Counted from the first letter of the stretch, positions 1 to 9,047 are shown. The stretch: DNA of 64,000 bases from JAHJQZ01 sp963675235 (GCA_963675235.2 CAXXFU010000002.1:930001-994000), one strand, 5' to 3'. Translations and numbers: made by a program. Notes: a model not told the origin generated them from the sequence alone.

Positions 1-62
1 ACCCAGAATCCCTGAGCACGGGCAAAAATTATGCAGGCGATGATTTTGCCGCATAAGTGGGC

Positions 63-112
63 TTGTCAAGGGCGCGTTAATGCCTTTGTATGAACCAATT
101 GAAAAATGGTTC
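63..112 (+). promoter_or_regulatory. Putative promoter and operator of the first GntR gene
   Basis: A possible -35 (TTGTCA, 63-68) and -10 (TTGTAT, 86-91) are separated by 17 bases. A perfect 6-base inverted repeat, GAACCA (92-97) and TGGTTC (107-112), lies just downstream with a 9-base spacer. It covers the expected transcription start and the first ATG of the regulator gene, a layout typical of autoregulation by a GntR protein. No binding data; inference from position and symmetry. Confidence 0.4.
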
Positions 113-861
113 GAGCCAATCGAGCCGTGTCTGGAACGGTCCGGGACAAGATGAAGGCATTCGCGCTGGAGGAAAACTCCACCTATGCGCTTGAGCGCAT
201 CAGGACGCTGCTCGAGCCGGGCCAGCTTGGTCCGGACGGCAAGCTGCCGACCGAACGCGCCCTCAGCGAGATGCTTGGCGTCGGGCGCCGCTCGGTACGG
301 CGGGCGCTCGAAGTGCTCGAGGCCGAAGGCCAGATCTGGCGTCGTCAGGGATCGGGCACCTTTGCCGGGCCGCCGCCCGGCGGGGCGCTGCATGGACTCG
401 ACCGGCTGGTTGCCGACGCCAATTTCCTCGATGTCATGGAAGTGCGGCTGAGGATTGAACCGCAGCTCGTCCAGCTTGCTGCCATTCGCGCCACGCCTGC
501 CGATATCGACAAGCTGCGTTCGATTCACGCCCACATCATGCAGGACGGCGACGCCGACGCCATCGAGCTGTGGGACAGTGCCTTCCATCACAAGATCGCC
601 GAGTGTGCCGGCAACCGGCTGTACCTGGCTATTTTCGAAATGGTCGACCGCGTGCGCCAGGATGCGGCCTGGATCAACATCCGCGAGAAAGCGCGCAACG
701 CCAGCCGGTTGTCGCAGTATTCCGATCAGCACGAAAAGATCATTGCCGCCATCGAGGAGCGCGACCCGGTCGCAGCCGGAGAAGCCATGCGCAACCACCT
801 CCTGGCGTTGCAGGAAAATCTCATACGAATAACGTCGCTGGGAGCTGTCGAAGGTGGCTAG
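106..861 (+). CDS. FadR-subfamily GntR transcriptional regulator
   Basis: A DNA-binding regulator with an N-terminal winged helix-turn-helix (about residues 25-90, including LPTERALSEMLGVGRRSVRR) and a C-terminal FCD ligand-binding domain. The FCD metal-site residues are visible: Asp/His in DSAFHH, His in SDQHEK and His in MRNHL. It begins an operon with an oligopeptide ABC transporter and overlaps the first ATPase gene by 8 bases, so it most likely controls that transporter and itself. The start is uncertain. ATG 106 has no ribosome binding site and lies in a palindrome, so ATG 151 is also plausible and would still encode the whole winged helix. Confidence 0.9.
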   Translation: MVRANRAVSGTVRDKMKAFALEENSTYALERIRTLLEPGQLGPDGKLPTERALSEMLGVGRRSVRRALEVLEAEGQIWRRQGSGTFAGPPPGGALHGLDRLVADANFLDVMEVRLRIEPQLVQLAAIRATPADIDKLRSIHAHIMQDGDADAIELWDSAFHHKIAECAGNRLYLAIFEMVDRVRQDAAWINIREKARNASRLSQYSDQHEKIIAAIEERDPVAAGEAMRNHLLALQENLIRITSLGAVEGG

Positions 862-1879
862 AGCGCAAGCACGAACGGCGCCGAAAGTGGCGGGCAGCGT
901 TCTCAATATCGAAAATCTGTCGGTGCGCTTCATCGAGGCGCCCGTCAACACGGTCGACGACATCAGCTTCGAGATCGAGAAGGGCAAGACCCTGTGCCTT
1001 GTCGGTGAAAGCGGCTGCGGCAAGTCGGTGACGGCGCTGGCGACGATCGGGCTGCTGCCGAAGAAGGCGTCGCGCATCGAGGCCGGCCACGCCATGTTTC
1101 ATGGCGAGGACTTACTGACCCGGTCGCGCGACGAGATGGAAAAGATCCGTGGTGACAGGATCGCCATGATCTTCCAGGAACCGATGACCTCGCTCAATCC
1201 GGTGTTCACCGTCGGCGAGCAGGTGGCCGAAGCGGTGCGCCGGCATCGCAAGGTCGGCAAGGCAGAGGCGCGGGCGCGGGCACTCGAGATGTTCCGGCGC
1301 GTGCGCATCCCGAGCCCGGAAAAGCGCCTCGACGAATATCCGCATCAGCTGTCGGGCGGCATGCGCCAGCGCGTCATGATCGCCATGGCCCTGGCCAATG
1401 ATCCTGAACTGCTGATCGCCGACGAACCCACAACGGCGCTCGATGTCACCATCCAGGCCCAGATCCTCGACCTGATGCGCGATCTGCAGCGCGAGACCGG
1501 CACGGCGCTCCTGCTGATCACCCATGACCTCGGTGTTGTCGCTGAAATCGCCGACGAAGTCGCGGTGATGTATGCCGGACGCATCGTTGAGAAAGGGCCG
1601 GCCAGCGCCATCTTCAACGATCCCCAGCACCCATACACACTCGGGTTGATGGGCTCCATGCCCTCGCTCGGCCCCAAGCAGGGACGCCTCACCACCATTT
1701 TCGGCTCGGTGCCGACGCCGCACGCGCTGCCGCCTGGATGCCGATTTGCCACGCGCTGCCCGTTCGCGGATGCACGCTGTCACGCCGAAGTCCCGCCGCT
1801 TGTCGCCGGGGGAAAAGGCCATGCCTGGGCGTGCTTCAAGGCGCCGCTCGAGACCAATATCGCGGAGGTGACGGCATGA
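854..1879 (+). CDS. Oligopeptide/dipeptide ABC transporter ATP-binding protein (DppD/OppD type)
   Basis: One of two ATPases energising peptide-type import at the inner membrane. Walker A (GESGCGKS), Q-loop (FQEPMTSLNP), signature (LSGGMRQRV), Walker B (LLIADEPTTALD) and the H-loop (ITHDLG) are all present. The C-terminus has the oligopeptide-transporter extension with a Cys-rich PPGCRFATRCPF motif. The GTG start at 854 overlaps the upstream regulator stop and has GGGAG upstream; its own stop overlaps the next ATG (ATGA). Length (341 residues) is normal for the DppD branch. Substrate cannot be read from the ATPase. Confidence 0.95.
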   Translation: MARAQARTAPKVAGSVLNIENLSVRFIEAPVNTVDDISFEIEKGKTLCLVGESGCGKSVTALATIGLLPKKASRIEAGHAMFHGEDLLTRSRDEMEKIRGDRIAMIFQEPMTSLNPVFTVGEQVAEAVRRHRKVGKAEARARALEMFRRVRIPSPEKRLDEYPHQLSGGMRQRVMIAMALANDPELLIADEPTTALDVTIQAQILDLMRDLQRETGTALLLITHDLGVVAEIADEVAVMYAGRIVEKGPASAIFNDPQHPYTLGLMGSMPSLGPKQGRLTTIFGSVPTPHALPPGCRFATRCPFADARCHAEVPPLVAGGKGHAWACFKAPLETNIAEVTA

Positions 1880-2955
1880 GCGAGCCGATCATCGAAACAC
1901 AGGATATCGTCAAGCACTTCGGCGGGCGTGATCTCCTCGGCTCACATGCGATCGTGCATGCGGTCGACGGCGTCAACCTGACGATCAACCGTGGCGAGAC
2001 TTTCGCCATTGTCGGTGAATCGGGATGCGGGAAATCGACCCTCGCCCGACTATTGCTGCGGCTGCTCGAACCGACCAGCGGCAAGGTGATCTATGACGGC
2101 AAGGACCTGACGGCACTGCCGACGAGCGAAATGCGAAAGCTGCGCGCCGAGATGCAGTTCGTCTTCCAGGACCCGTTCTCCTCGCTCAATCCGCGCATGA
2201 CCGTCGGGCAGCTGATCGAGGAGCCGCTGCTGGTTCACTCGAAGATGAACCGCAACGAGCGGCGCGACAAGGTGCGGGAACTGCTGCACCAGGTGGGTCT
2301 CGGGGCCCAGTTCGCCAACCGCTATCCGCACGAGTTTTCCGGAGGCCAGCGTCAGCGTATCGGCGTCGCCCGCGCTCTTGCCTCGGGCCCCAAGCTTCTG
2401 ATCGGCGACGAGCCGGTTTCCGCCCTCGATGTCTCGGTGCAGGCCCAGATCATCAACCTACTCGAAGACCTCAAGGAAACCTTCGGGCTGACCCTGATCA
2501 TTATTGCACATGACCTTGCCGTGATCCGCCACATGAGCGACCGCGTCGCGGTGATGTATCTCGGGCAAGTGGTCGAGACGGCGGCAACCAACGCCTTATT
2601 CGAAAAGCCGCTGCATCCGTATGCCCAGGCGCTGCTGAGCGCCATTCCGGTGCCGGTGCCGGGCAGGGAACCGGCCAAGTCCAAGCTGACCGGCGACGTG
2701 CCGTCGCCTGTTGCGCCGCCCTCGGGCTGCCGGTTCCACACGCGCTGCCCGTACGCAACCGAATTGTGCGGAAAAAAGGAACCGGTGCTCACCAGCGCCG
2801 GAGACGGCCATTTCGTCGCCTGCCACCACTTCCAGACCATCACTGCTGCCGATCGCCCGGTCGATGCGACCTCGGGACGTACGGCAGCGGCCGACAAGAG
2901 ATTCGCGCTCTATCAGCAACACAGCGGAAAGAGCGGAATGAAGACTTCCGCCTAA
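1876..2955 (+). CDS. Oligopeptide/dipeptide ABC transporter ATP-binding protein (DppF/OppF type)
   Basis: The partner ATPase of the preceding gene, started at ATG 1876 in a 4-base ATGA overlap. A longer in-frame extension upstream would run through the previous gene and is unlikely. Walker A (GESGCGKST), FQDPFSSLNPRM, signature FSGGQRQRIGVARAL, Walker B (LLIGDEPVSALD) and the C-terminal Cys motif (PPSGCRFHTRCPYA) place it in the DppF/OppF branch. After the oligopeptide domain there is a roughly 45-residue low-conservation tail ending in KTSA. The binding protein gene follows after 67 bases. Confidence 0.95.
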   Translation: MSEPIIETQDIVKHFGGRDLLGSHAIVHAVDGVNLTINRGETFAIVGESGCGKSTLARLLLRLLEPTSGKVIYDGKDLTALPTSEMRKLRAEMQFVFQDPFSSLNPRMTVGQLIEEPLLVHSKMNRNERRDKVRELLHQVGLGAQFANRYPHEFSGGQRQRIGVARALASGPKLLIGDEPVSALDVSVQAQIINLLEDLKETFGLTLIIIAHDLAVIRHMSDRVAVMYLGQVVETAATNALFEKPLHPYAQALLSAIPVPVPGREPAKSKLTGDVPSPVAPPSGCRFHTRCPYATELCGKKEPVLTSAGDGHFVACHHFQTITAADRPVDATSGRTAAADKRFALYQQHSGKSGMKTSA

Positions 2956-2969
2956 CACATCCCAACCAT

Positions 2970-3000
2970 GGCCGGCGCGAGGACGTAGCACTTGCCGGCC
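2970..3000 (+). other. Stem-loop between ATPase and binding-protein genes
   Basis: GGCCGGC (2970-2976) and GCCGGCC (2994-3000) form a perfect 7-base stem with a 17-base loop just before the ribosome binding site of the binding-protein gene. There is no T-run, so it is more likely an mRNA-stabilising or processing structure than a terminator. Confidence 0.4.
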
Positions 3001-3022
3001 GCAACGTCAGGAGAATGGCACC

Positions 3023-4531
3023 ATGAAGCTCAAGCATCTGTTGCTTGCACTCGCCACGTCCGTCGCCCTTGCGGGGCCGGGTCTGGCCAGCGAATTCAAG
3101 ATCGGGCTCGCCGAAGACCCCGATCTTCTCGACCCCGATCAGGCCCGCAGCTTCGTGGGGCGCATTGTTTTCGCCTCGCTGTGCGACAAGCTGGTCGACA
3201 TCACGCCCGACCTCGAGATCATTCCCCAGCTGGCGACTGGCTGGGCGTGGTCGGACGACGGCATGGCCCTGACCATGGACCTCAGGAAAGGTGTGACCTA
3301 CCAGGACGGCACGCCGTTCGACGCCGCCTCCGTAGCCGCGAACATCGATCGTTCGCAGAACCTGCCGGAGTCGCGCCGCAAGAGCGAGTTGAACTCCGTC
3401 GAGTCCGTCGACGTCCTCAGCCCAACCCAGGTCAAGTTCAACTTGAAGGCGCCCGACGCCACGCTTCTCGCTCAGCTCGCCGACCGCGCCGGCATGATGA
3501 TGTCGCCGACCGCTTTCGAGGCCGCGGGTCTCGATTTCGCCAACAATCCAGTGTGCTCGGGTCCGTTCAGCTTCGGCGATCGCGTCCAGCAGGATCGCAT
3601 CGTGCTCAACAAGTATGAAGGCTACTGGAACGCCGACGCCATCAATTTTGACACGGTGACGTTCCTGCCGATCCCGGATGCCACCGTTCGCCTGGCCAAT
3701 GTCCGTTCTGGCGATCTCGACATGCTTGAACGGCTCAACGCCACTGATGCCAAGTCGGTCAAGGACGACGCGAACCTGACCTACGCCCAGGCCGTGTCGC
3801 TCGGCTACCAGGGCATCACCGTAAACCTCGCCAATGGCGCTGGTGCCGGCAGCCCGATCGGCGACAGCAAGCTCGTTCGTCAGGCTTTCTCGTGGGCACT
3901 CGACCGCGAAGCTATCAACCAGGTGGTGTTCGATGGTGCCTTTGCCGCCGGCAACCAGCCGTTCCCGCCGACCAGCCCGTGGTACAACAAGGATATTCCT
4001 GTGCCGCCGCGTGATGTCGACAAGGCCAAGGCCCTGCTGGCGGAAGCCGGCTATGACGCCCCGGTCGATGTCGAACTGACCGTCTCGAACGCGCCCGTCA
4101 ACCAGCAGCTTGGCCAGGTCATTCAGGCCATGGCGACCGAGGCGGGCTTCAACGTCACGCTGAAGTCGACCGAATTCGCCACGCTGTTGTCCGCACAGTC
4201 GGCGGGCGACTACATGACCGACCAGATCGGCTGGTCCGGCCGCGTTGACCCGGATGGCAACATCTACTCGTTCGTCGTGACCGGTGGTGGCCTCAACGAC
4301 AACAAGTACTCCAACCCGGAAATCGACAAGCTGCTCGGCGAAGCGCGCACCTCCACCGATATCGCGACGCGCAAGAAGTATTACGACGAGGCCAGCGTCA
4401 TCCTCGATGACGAGCTCCCGATCATCTACCTGTATCATCAGACCTGGATCTGGGCGCTCAACAACAACGTCAAGGGCTACACGCCTTATCCGGACGGCAT
4501 GATCCGTCTGGAGGGTGTTTCCAAGGAATAG
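3023..4531 (+). CDS. Peptide-type ABC transporter substrate-binding protein (family 5)
   Basis: Periplasmic receptor of the first peptide-type importer. A Sec signal peptide (MKLKHLLLALATSVALAG, likely cleaved near residue 22) precedes a family-5 binding protein in normal order. Lobe I starts with KIGLAEDPDLLDPDQA and LRKGVTYQDGTPFDAASV, followed by the strand around VESVDVLSPTQVKF; VRQAFSWALDREAI and KALLAEAGYD follow. The start ATG has AGGAGAA upstream. The two permease genes follow. The ligand is unknown; neighbouring GGT-family and DUF1028 genes hint at an amide or modified peptide. Confidence 0.95.
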   Translation: MKLKHLLLALATSVALAGPGLASEFKIGLAEDPDLLDPDQARSFVGRIVFASLCDKLVDITPDLEIIPQLATGWAWSDDGMALTMDLRKGVTYQDGTPFDAASVAANIDRSQNLPESRRKSELNSVESVDVLSPTQVKFNLKAPDATLLAQLADRAGMMMSPTAFEAAGLDFANNPVCSGPFSFGDRVQQDRIVLNKYEGYWNADAINFDTVTFLPIPDATVRLANVRSGDLDMLERLNATDAKSVKDDANLTYAQAVSLGYQGITVNLANGAGAGSPIGDSKLVRQAFSWALDREAINQVVFDGAFAAGNQPFPPTSPWYNKDIPVPPRDVDKAKALLAEAGYDAPVDVELTVSNAPVNQQLGQVIQAMATEAGFNVTLKSTEFATLLSAQSAGDYMTDQIGWSGRVDPDGNIYSFVVTGGGLNDNKYSNPEIDKLLGEARTSTDIATRKKYYDEASVILDDELPIIYLYHQTWIWALNNNVKGYTPYPDGMIRLEGVSKE

Positions 4532-4547
4532 ATCCTGACGACAAACC

Positions 4548-4573
4548 GGGGCGGCCGTGAACGCGGCCGTCCC
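4548..4573 (+). other. Intra-operon stem-loop after the binding-protein gene
   Basis: GGGGCGGCCG (4548-4557) pairs with CGGCCGTCCC (4564-4573) through ten pairs with one G-T, loop of six. It sits directly after the binding-protein stop and before the permease gene. In many ABC operons such a hairpin protects the upstream message and lowers permease expression. No T-run follows. Confidence 0.5.
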
Positions 4574-4605
4574 ATTCAAGCATCGCTTGCAACAAAAGTT
4601 CCGCC

Positions 4606-5553
4606 ATGCTGCGCTACATCGGCAAACGCCTGCTCATCGCCATACCGACACTATTCATCGTGTCGATCTTCGTCTTCCTGCTGCAAAAGCTGTTGCCGGG
4701 AGATCCCGCGCTCGTCATGGCCGGCGAGGACCGCAGTCCAGAAGTCATCGCCTTCATCCGGGAGAAATACCGGCTCAATGATCCGCTGATCATGCAGTAT
4801 TTCTACTGGATCGGGGCAGCGCTGCAGGGCGATTTCGGCATCTCGCTGAGGACGAACCAGCCGGTCATGGCGCTGATCGGCCAGAAGCTGCCGGTGACCA
4901 TCCAGCTTGCCATCATGTCGATGATAATTGCGTTTCTCATCGGCATTCCCGCCGGCATCCTGTCGGCGATCAAGAAGGGTACGATCATCGACTACGTCGC
5001 CAACGTGGTTGCCCTTTCCGGCCTGTCGATCCCCAATTTCTGGCTCGGCATCATGCTTATTCTGCTCGTTTCCGTGCAACTCGGCTGGCTGCCAGCCTCC
5101 GGGTTCGAGCTGTTCACAGTCGATCCGGTGCGTTCGCTCCAGACCATGATCATGCCGGCTTTCGTGCTCGGCACAGGCCTGGCAGCGGCGCTGATGCGTC
5201 ACACGCGCTCGGCCATGCTCGGCGTTCTCAAATCGGATTATGTGCGCACCGCCCGCGCCAAGGGACTTTCGGAAAACGTCGTCATCCTCAAACACGCTTT
5301 CCGCAACGCGCTCCTGCCCATTGTCACGCTCAGCGCCCTGCTGTTTGGGCAATTGCTCGCCGGCGCTGTGCTGACCGAACAGATTTTCACCATTCCCGGC
5401 TTCGGCAAGCTGATCGTCGATGCCGTGTTCAACCGCGACTACGCCGTGGTCCAGGGCGTGGTGCTGTGCACCGCCTTCGGCTTCATCATGATGAACCTGA
5501 TCGCCGATGTTCTTTACGTCCTGCTCAATCCGCGGATGAGGGAAGGCAAATGA
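4606..5553 (+). CDS. Peptide-type ABC transporter permease (DppB type)
   Basis: Inner-membrane permease with an N-terminal membrane helix (IPTLFIVSIFVFLLQKLLPGD) followed by several hydrophobic segments. The conserved cytoplasmic loop that contacts the ATPases is seen as DYVRTARAKGLSENVVILKHAFRNALLP, near residues 208-235. This order and the GFGKLIVDAVFNRDYAVVQG ending are diagnostic of the DppB branch. Length 315 is normal. Its stop overlaps the next start (ATGA), so the two permeases are translationally coupled. Confidence 0.95.
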   Translation: MLRYIGKRLLIAIPTLFIVSIFVFLLQKLLPGDPALVMAGEDRSPEVIAFIREKYRLNDPLIMQYFYWIGAALQGDFGISLRTNQPVMALIGQKLPVTIQLAIMSMIIAFLIGIPAGILSAIKKGTIIDYVANVVALSGLSIPNFWLGIMLILLVSVQLGWLPASGFELFTVDPVRSLQTMIMPAFVLGTGLAAALMRHTRSAMLGVLKSDYVRTARAKGLSENVVILKHAFRNALLPIVTLSALLFGQLLAGAVLTEQIFTIPGFGKLIVDAVFNRDYAVVQGVVLCTAFGFIMMNLIADVLYVLLNPRMREGK

Positions 5554-6428
5554 CAAGTACCGCCGTCGAAACCCTTCCTCAAAACGATCTCAAGACCGAA
5601 AACAGGGCCTGGACCAAGCTCAAGTCGAGCCATTCCGCCATGGCTGGCGCGGTGCTGGTGATCTTCTTCATTCTCGTCGCCGTTCTGGCGCCGGTGTTGC
5701 CGATCGCCGATCCGGCCGCGACCGACTGGGGTGCGGTGCGCAAGGCGCCTTCGGCTGCCCATTGGCTCGGCACCGACGAAATCGGTCGAGACCTGTTTTC
5801 CCGCATGATCTGGGGCGCGCAGGCCTCGTTGCTGGCCGGTGTCGTCTCGGTGGCGATCTCGGTGGCAATCGGCGTGCCCTTCGGTCTGATCTCGGGCTAT
5901 TTCGGCGGCTGGACCGACCAGATCATCTCGCGCATCACCGACGCCCTGCTGGCAACGCCGTTCCTGATCCTCGCCATCGCACTCGCCGCCTTTCTCGGCC
6001 CGAGCCTGACCAACGCAATGATCGCCATTGGCCTTTCTTCGATGCCGGTCTTCATCCGGCTGACACGCGGCCAGGTTCTCGCAGTCAAGACCGAGGACTA
6101 TGTCGAGGGCGCCCATGCCATCGGCCTGAGCCATATCCGCATCATCGCACGCTATATCCTGCCCAACGTCTTTTCGCCGATCCTGGTGCAGGCGACATTG
6201 ACGGTGGCGACGGCGATCATCGCCGAGGCCAGCCTCAGCTTCCTCGGACTTGGGCAGCAACCGCCGGCGCCAAGCTGGGGTTCGATGCTCAACGTTGCCA
6301 AGAACTTCCTCGAACAGGCGCCCTGGATGGCCATGTGGCCCGGCGCGGCGATCTTCCTGGTCGTCATCGGATTCAACCTTTTGGGCGACGGCCTGCGCGA
6401 TGCGCTAGACCCGCGCGAAACGGACTAG
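5550..6428 (+). CDS. Peptide-type ABC transporter permease (DppC type)
   Basis: Second permease of the first importer. ATG 5550 overlaps the upstream stop by 4 bases and has GGAAGG upstream. An N-terminal cytoplasmic tail precedes the first membrane helix (AGAVLVIFFILVAVLAPVLP). The DppC signature HWLGTDEIGRDLFSRMIWGA and the EDYVEGAHAIGLSHIRII coupling loop are present. It ends with NLLGDGLRDALDPRE, typical of this branch. Length 292 residues. The GGT-family gene follows after 13 bases. Confidence 0.95.
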   Translation: MTSTAVETLPQNDLKTENRAWTKLKSSHSAMAGAVLVIFFILVAVLAPVLPIADPAATDWGAVRKAPSAAHWLGTDEIGRDLFSRMIWGAQASLLAGVVSVAISVAIGVPFGLISGYFGGWTDQIISRITDALLATPFLILAIALAAFLGPSLTNAMIAIGLSSMPVFIRLTRGQVLAVKTEDYVEGAHAIGLSHIRIIARYILPNVFSPILVQATLTVATAIIAEASLSFLGLGQQPPAPSWGSMLNVAKNFLEQAPWMAMWPGAAIFLVVIGFNLLGDGLRDALDPRETD

Positions 6429-6441
6429 GAAAGAACAGGTC

Positions 6442-8226
6442 ATGACTGCTTTCACCACCCGGCCGGAAATTCTCGGGACATTCGGCGTGGTCACCTCCAC
6501 TCACTGGATCGCCAGTGCCGTCGGCATGTCCATGCTGGAAAAAGGCGGCAATGCCTTTGACGCGGCAGTTGCGACCGGTATGGCGCTGCAGGTGCTCGAA
6601 CCGCACCTCAATGGACCGGGGGGCGATCTTCCGGGTGTGATCCACGCGGCAAAGACCGGCAAGACCGAGGTTCTGTGCGGTCAGGGACCTGCGCCGACCG
6701 GCGCGACGATTGCTCATTACCGCAGCGAAGGGCTCGACGTCATTCCCGGCGATGGCCTGCTGGCAACAGTCATTCCCGGTGCCTTCGACGGCTGGATGCT
6801 GATGCTTCGCGACTACGGGCGGCTGAGCTTTGCCGAGGTGATGGCGCCGGCAATCCGTTATGCCGAACACGGCCACCCGATGCTGCCGCGCGTCTCCAAG
6901 ACCATCGAGAGGCTGGCGCCGTTCTTCAAGGAACACTGGCCGACCTCGTACGAGACGTGGCTGCCCAGCGGGTCGTTGCCGGCGCCGCTGTCCAATTTCA
7001 GGAACCCGGTGCTGGCGGAAACCTGGAAGCGGCTGGTGGCTGAATCACAGGCGAAATCAAGCCGCGAAGATCAGATCGAGGCGGCGCGCGATGCCTTCTA
7101 CTGTGGCTTCGTCGCTGAAAAGATCGAGGCCTATCTCACAACCGCCGAAATCATGGATGCCAGCGGCAATCGCCACAAGGGCGTGCTGAGCGCCGAGGAC
7201 ATGGCGGGATGGCAGGCCCGGTTCGAAGCGCCGGTGACCTACGACTATCACGGCTGGACCATCGCCAAGACCAGTTCGTGGGGGCAGGGGCCGGTGCTTC
7301 TGCAATCGCTCGCCATTCTCAGCGAGTTCGACATTGCCGCGATGGACCCGAACGGCGCCGAGTTCGTCCACACCGTTGCCGAGGCGATGAAGCTGAGCTT
7401 TGCCGACCGCGAAGCCTATTACGGCGACCCGGATTTCATGGACGTGCCGCTCGATACGTTGCTGTCGAAGGACTACAACCGGACGCGCGCAGCGCTGATT
7501 TCCGATCAGGCTTCCTATGACCTCCGTCCTGGAGTTGTTCCCGGCTTCGAGGATCAGGTGGAACGCGGCATCGCAAATCTCGATCGCGTCAGCCCGAAGG
7601 GGACGGTCTATGAACCGACAATGGCGCATCTTTCAGAAAAGAAGGGTGACACCGTCCATATCGATGTCATCGACGCCGAGGGCAATTTCGTCTCGGTGAC
7701 GCCGTCGGGCGGCTGGCTGCAGTCTTCGCCGATCGTGCCCGGCCTCGGCTTCTGTCTCAACTCGCGGGCGCAAATGTTCTGGCTCGAGGAAGGGCTGCCG
7801 TCGTCGCTGGCACCCGGCAAGCGGCCTCGGACGACGCTGACGCCTTCGCTCGGACTATTCGAGGGCAAGCCGACAATGGCCTTCGGCACGCCGGGTGGCG
7901 ACCAGCAGGACCAATGGCAACTCTCCTTCTTCCTGCGGCATGTCCACCACGGGCTGAACCTGCAGGAAGCCATCGACCTGCCGCTGTTCCATACAAACCA
8001 CATGCCCGCTTCGTTCTATCCGCGCGGTCGCCAGCCGGGCGAGATCGTCCTCGAGGACAATTTCGGTGCTGAGACGCTGGATGTCCTCAAGGCGCGCGGC
8101 CACAGGCTCAACGTCGTTCCGGCCTGGACCGTCGGCCGCCTGACTGCCGCCAAGCGTGACGCAGACGGTTTGTTGCGCGCCGCGGCGACGCCACGCCTGA
8201 TGCAGGCCTACGCCGTAGGGAGGTGA
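6442..8226 (+). CDS. Gamma-glutamyltransferase-family Ntn hydrolase, probably cytoplasmic
   Basis: An N-terminal-nucleophile hydrolase of the gamma-glutamyltransferase family. GGNAFDAAVATGMALQVLEP, HLNGPGGD and the predicted autocleavage site before Thr404 (KGDTVHIDV) are visible, and a late GTPGGDQQ glycine motif is kept. Two things are unusual. No signal peptide is seen, unlike periplasmic GGT. The motif that holds the arginine contacting the glutamate alpha-carboxylate in E. coli GGT (NYREMAP) reads LCGQGPAP here, so that arginine is missing. The substrate may therefore be another amide, as in the HpxW-like branch, rather than glutathione. It lies in an operon with the transporter and the DUF1028 gene (1-base gap). 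Confidence 0.9.
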   Translation: MTAFTTRPEILGTFGVVTSTHWIASAVGMSMLEKGGNAFDAAVATGMALQVLEPHLNGPGGDLPGVIHAAKTGKTEVLCGQGPAPTGATIAHYRSEGLDVIPGDGLLATVIPGAFDGWMLMLRDYGRLSFAEVMAPAIRYAEHGHPMLPRVSKTIERLAPFFKEHWPTSYETWLPSGSLPAPLSNFRNPVLAETWKRLVAESQAKSSREDQIEAARDAFYCGFVAEKIEAYLTTAEIMDASGNRHKGVLSAEDMAGWQARFEAPVTYDYHGWTIAKTSSWGQGPVLLQSLAILSEFDIAAMDPNGAEFVHTVAEAMKLSFADREAYYGDPDFMDVPLDTLLSKDYNRTRAALISDQASYDLRPGVVPGFEDQVERGIANLDRVSPKGTVYEPTMAHLSEKKGDTVHIDVIDAEGNFVSVTPSGGWLQSSPIVPGLGFCLNSRAQMFWLEEGLPSSLAPGKRPRTTLTPSLGLFEGKPTMAFGTPGGDQQDQWQLSFFLRHVHHGLNLQEAIDLPLFHTNHMPASFYPRGRQPGEIVLEDNFGAETLDVLKARGHRLNVVPAWTVGRLTAAKRDADGLLRAAATPRLMQAYAVGR

Positions 8227-8227
8227 C

Positions 8228-8983
8228 ATGACCTATTCGATCGTTGCACGCGACCCTGAGACCGGCTTTCTCGGCATATCGGTCGCCAGTCGCTTCTTCG
8301 CCGTCGGCGCACTGGTTCCGAACATCAAGGGCAGGGTCGGCGCCGTCGCCACCCAGGCCTTCGTCAGCCCGCTCTACGGCACTGACGGATTGGTGCTTCT
8401 GGAAGAGGGCAAGAGCCCGGAACAGGTGATCGAGACCGTCACGGGGCGCGATGCCGGCTATGAGCAGCGGCAGATGCACCTGATCGATGCCAAGGGGCAC
8501 AATGCCGCTTTCACCGGCGCGAAATGCATCGACTGGGCCGGACATCTTGTCGACGACAATATCTCGGTTGCCGGCAACATGCTGGCCGGACCCGAAGTCG
8601 TGGCTCAGACGATGAAGGCCTTCAAGGCCGCCGCCGACAAGCCGTTCGCCGAGCGTTTCCTCATTGCCATGCAGGCCGGCGAGGATGCCGGCGGCGACAA
8701 GCGCGGCCGGCAATCGGCGGCGCTCAAGATCTATCGCGACCAGGACTATGCCTGGCTCGACATCCGTACCGACGACCATGCCGATCCACTCGCCGAACTG
8801 CGCCGGCTCTATGCCGTGGCACAGGAGCGTTTCCTTTATGTCGCCGAGACCATGGCGACGCGGGACAACTACGACGGCATGATCGACCGCACCGTCATCG
8901 ACAAGCAGATCGCCGATTTCGACGCCGATCGCGAAGCCAGGGGCGTACCGTCAGCCTCGTTCATGTCGGCACCGAAGGCCTGA
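8228..8983 (+). CDS. DUF1028 family protein (putative Ntn-type hydrolase)
   Basis: A full-length DUF1028 protein (251 residues) starting with the family hallmark MTYSIVARDPETGFLGISVAS, followed by VGAVATQAF and a GNMLAGPEVV motif. The family is thought to have an Ntn-hydrolase-like fold and often lies next to amidohydrolase, GGT-like and oligopeptide-transport genes, but its reaction is not established. It is the last gene of the first peptide operon. No signal peptide is seen, so a cytoplasmic role together with the GGT-family enzyme is inferred. Confidence 0.9.
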   Translation: MTYSIVARDPETGFLGISVASRFFAVGALVPNIKGRVGAVATQAFVSPLYGTDGLVLLEEGKSPEQVIETVTGRDAGYEQRQMHLIDAKGHNAAFTGAKCIDWAGHLVDDNISVAGNMLAGPEVVAQTMKAFKAAADKPFAERFLIAMQAGEDAGGDKRGRQSAALKIYRDQDYAWLDIRTDDHADPLAELRRLYAVAQERFLYVAETMATRDNYDGMIDRTVIDKQIADFDADREARGVPSASFMSAPKA

Positions 8984-9015
8984 TCAGATTTAGGGAATCC
9001 GAGGAGCGGAGAGGG

Positions 9016-9047
9016 GGCAGGGGCGTTTGCGGCACGCCTCTGCCTTT
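9016..9047. terminator. Hairpin terminator between convergent genes
   Basis: GGCAGGGGCGT (9016-9026) pairs with ACGCCTCTGCC (9034-9044) over eleven positions with one G-T and a 7-base loop, followed by TTT on the plus strand. It lies between the convergent DUF1028 and dipeptidase genes and could serve both. Confidence 0.55.

Noticed and set aside
2840..4579. 579-codon minus-strand ORF
   Set aside because: It lies opposite the clear binding-protein gene, has no recognisable domain, and arises from the high GC third-position bias.
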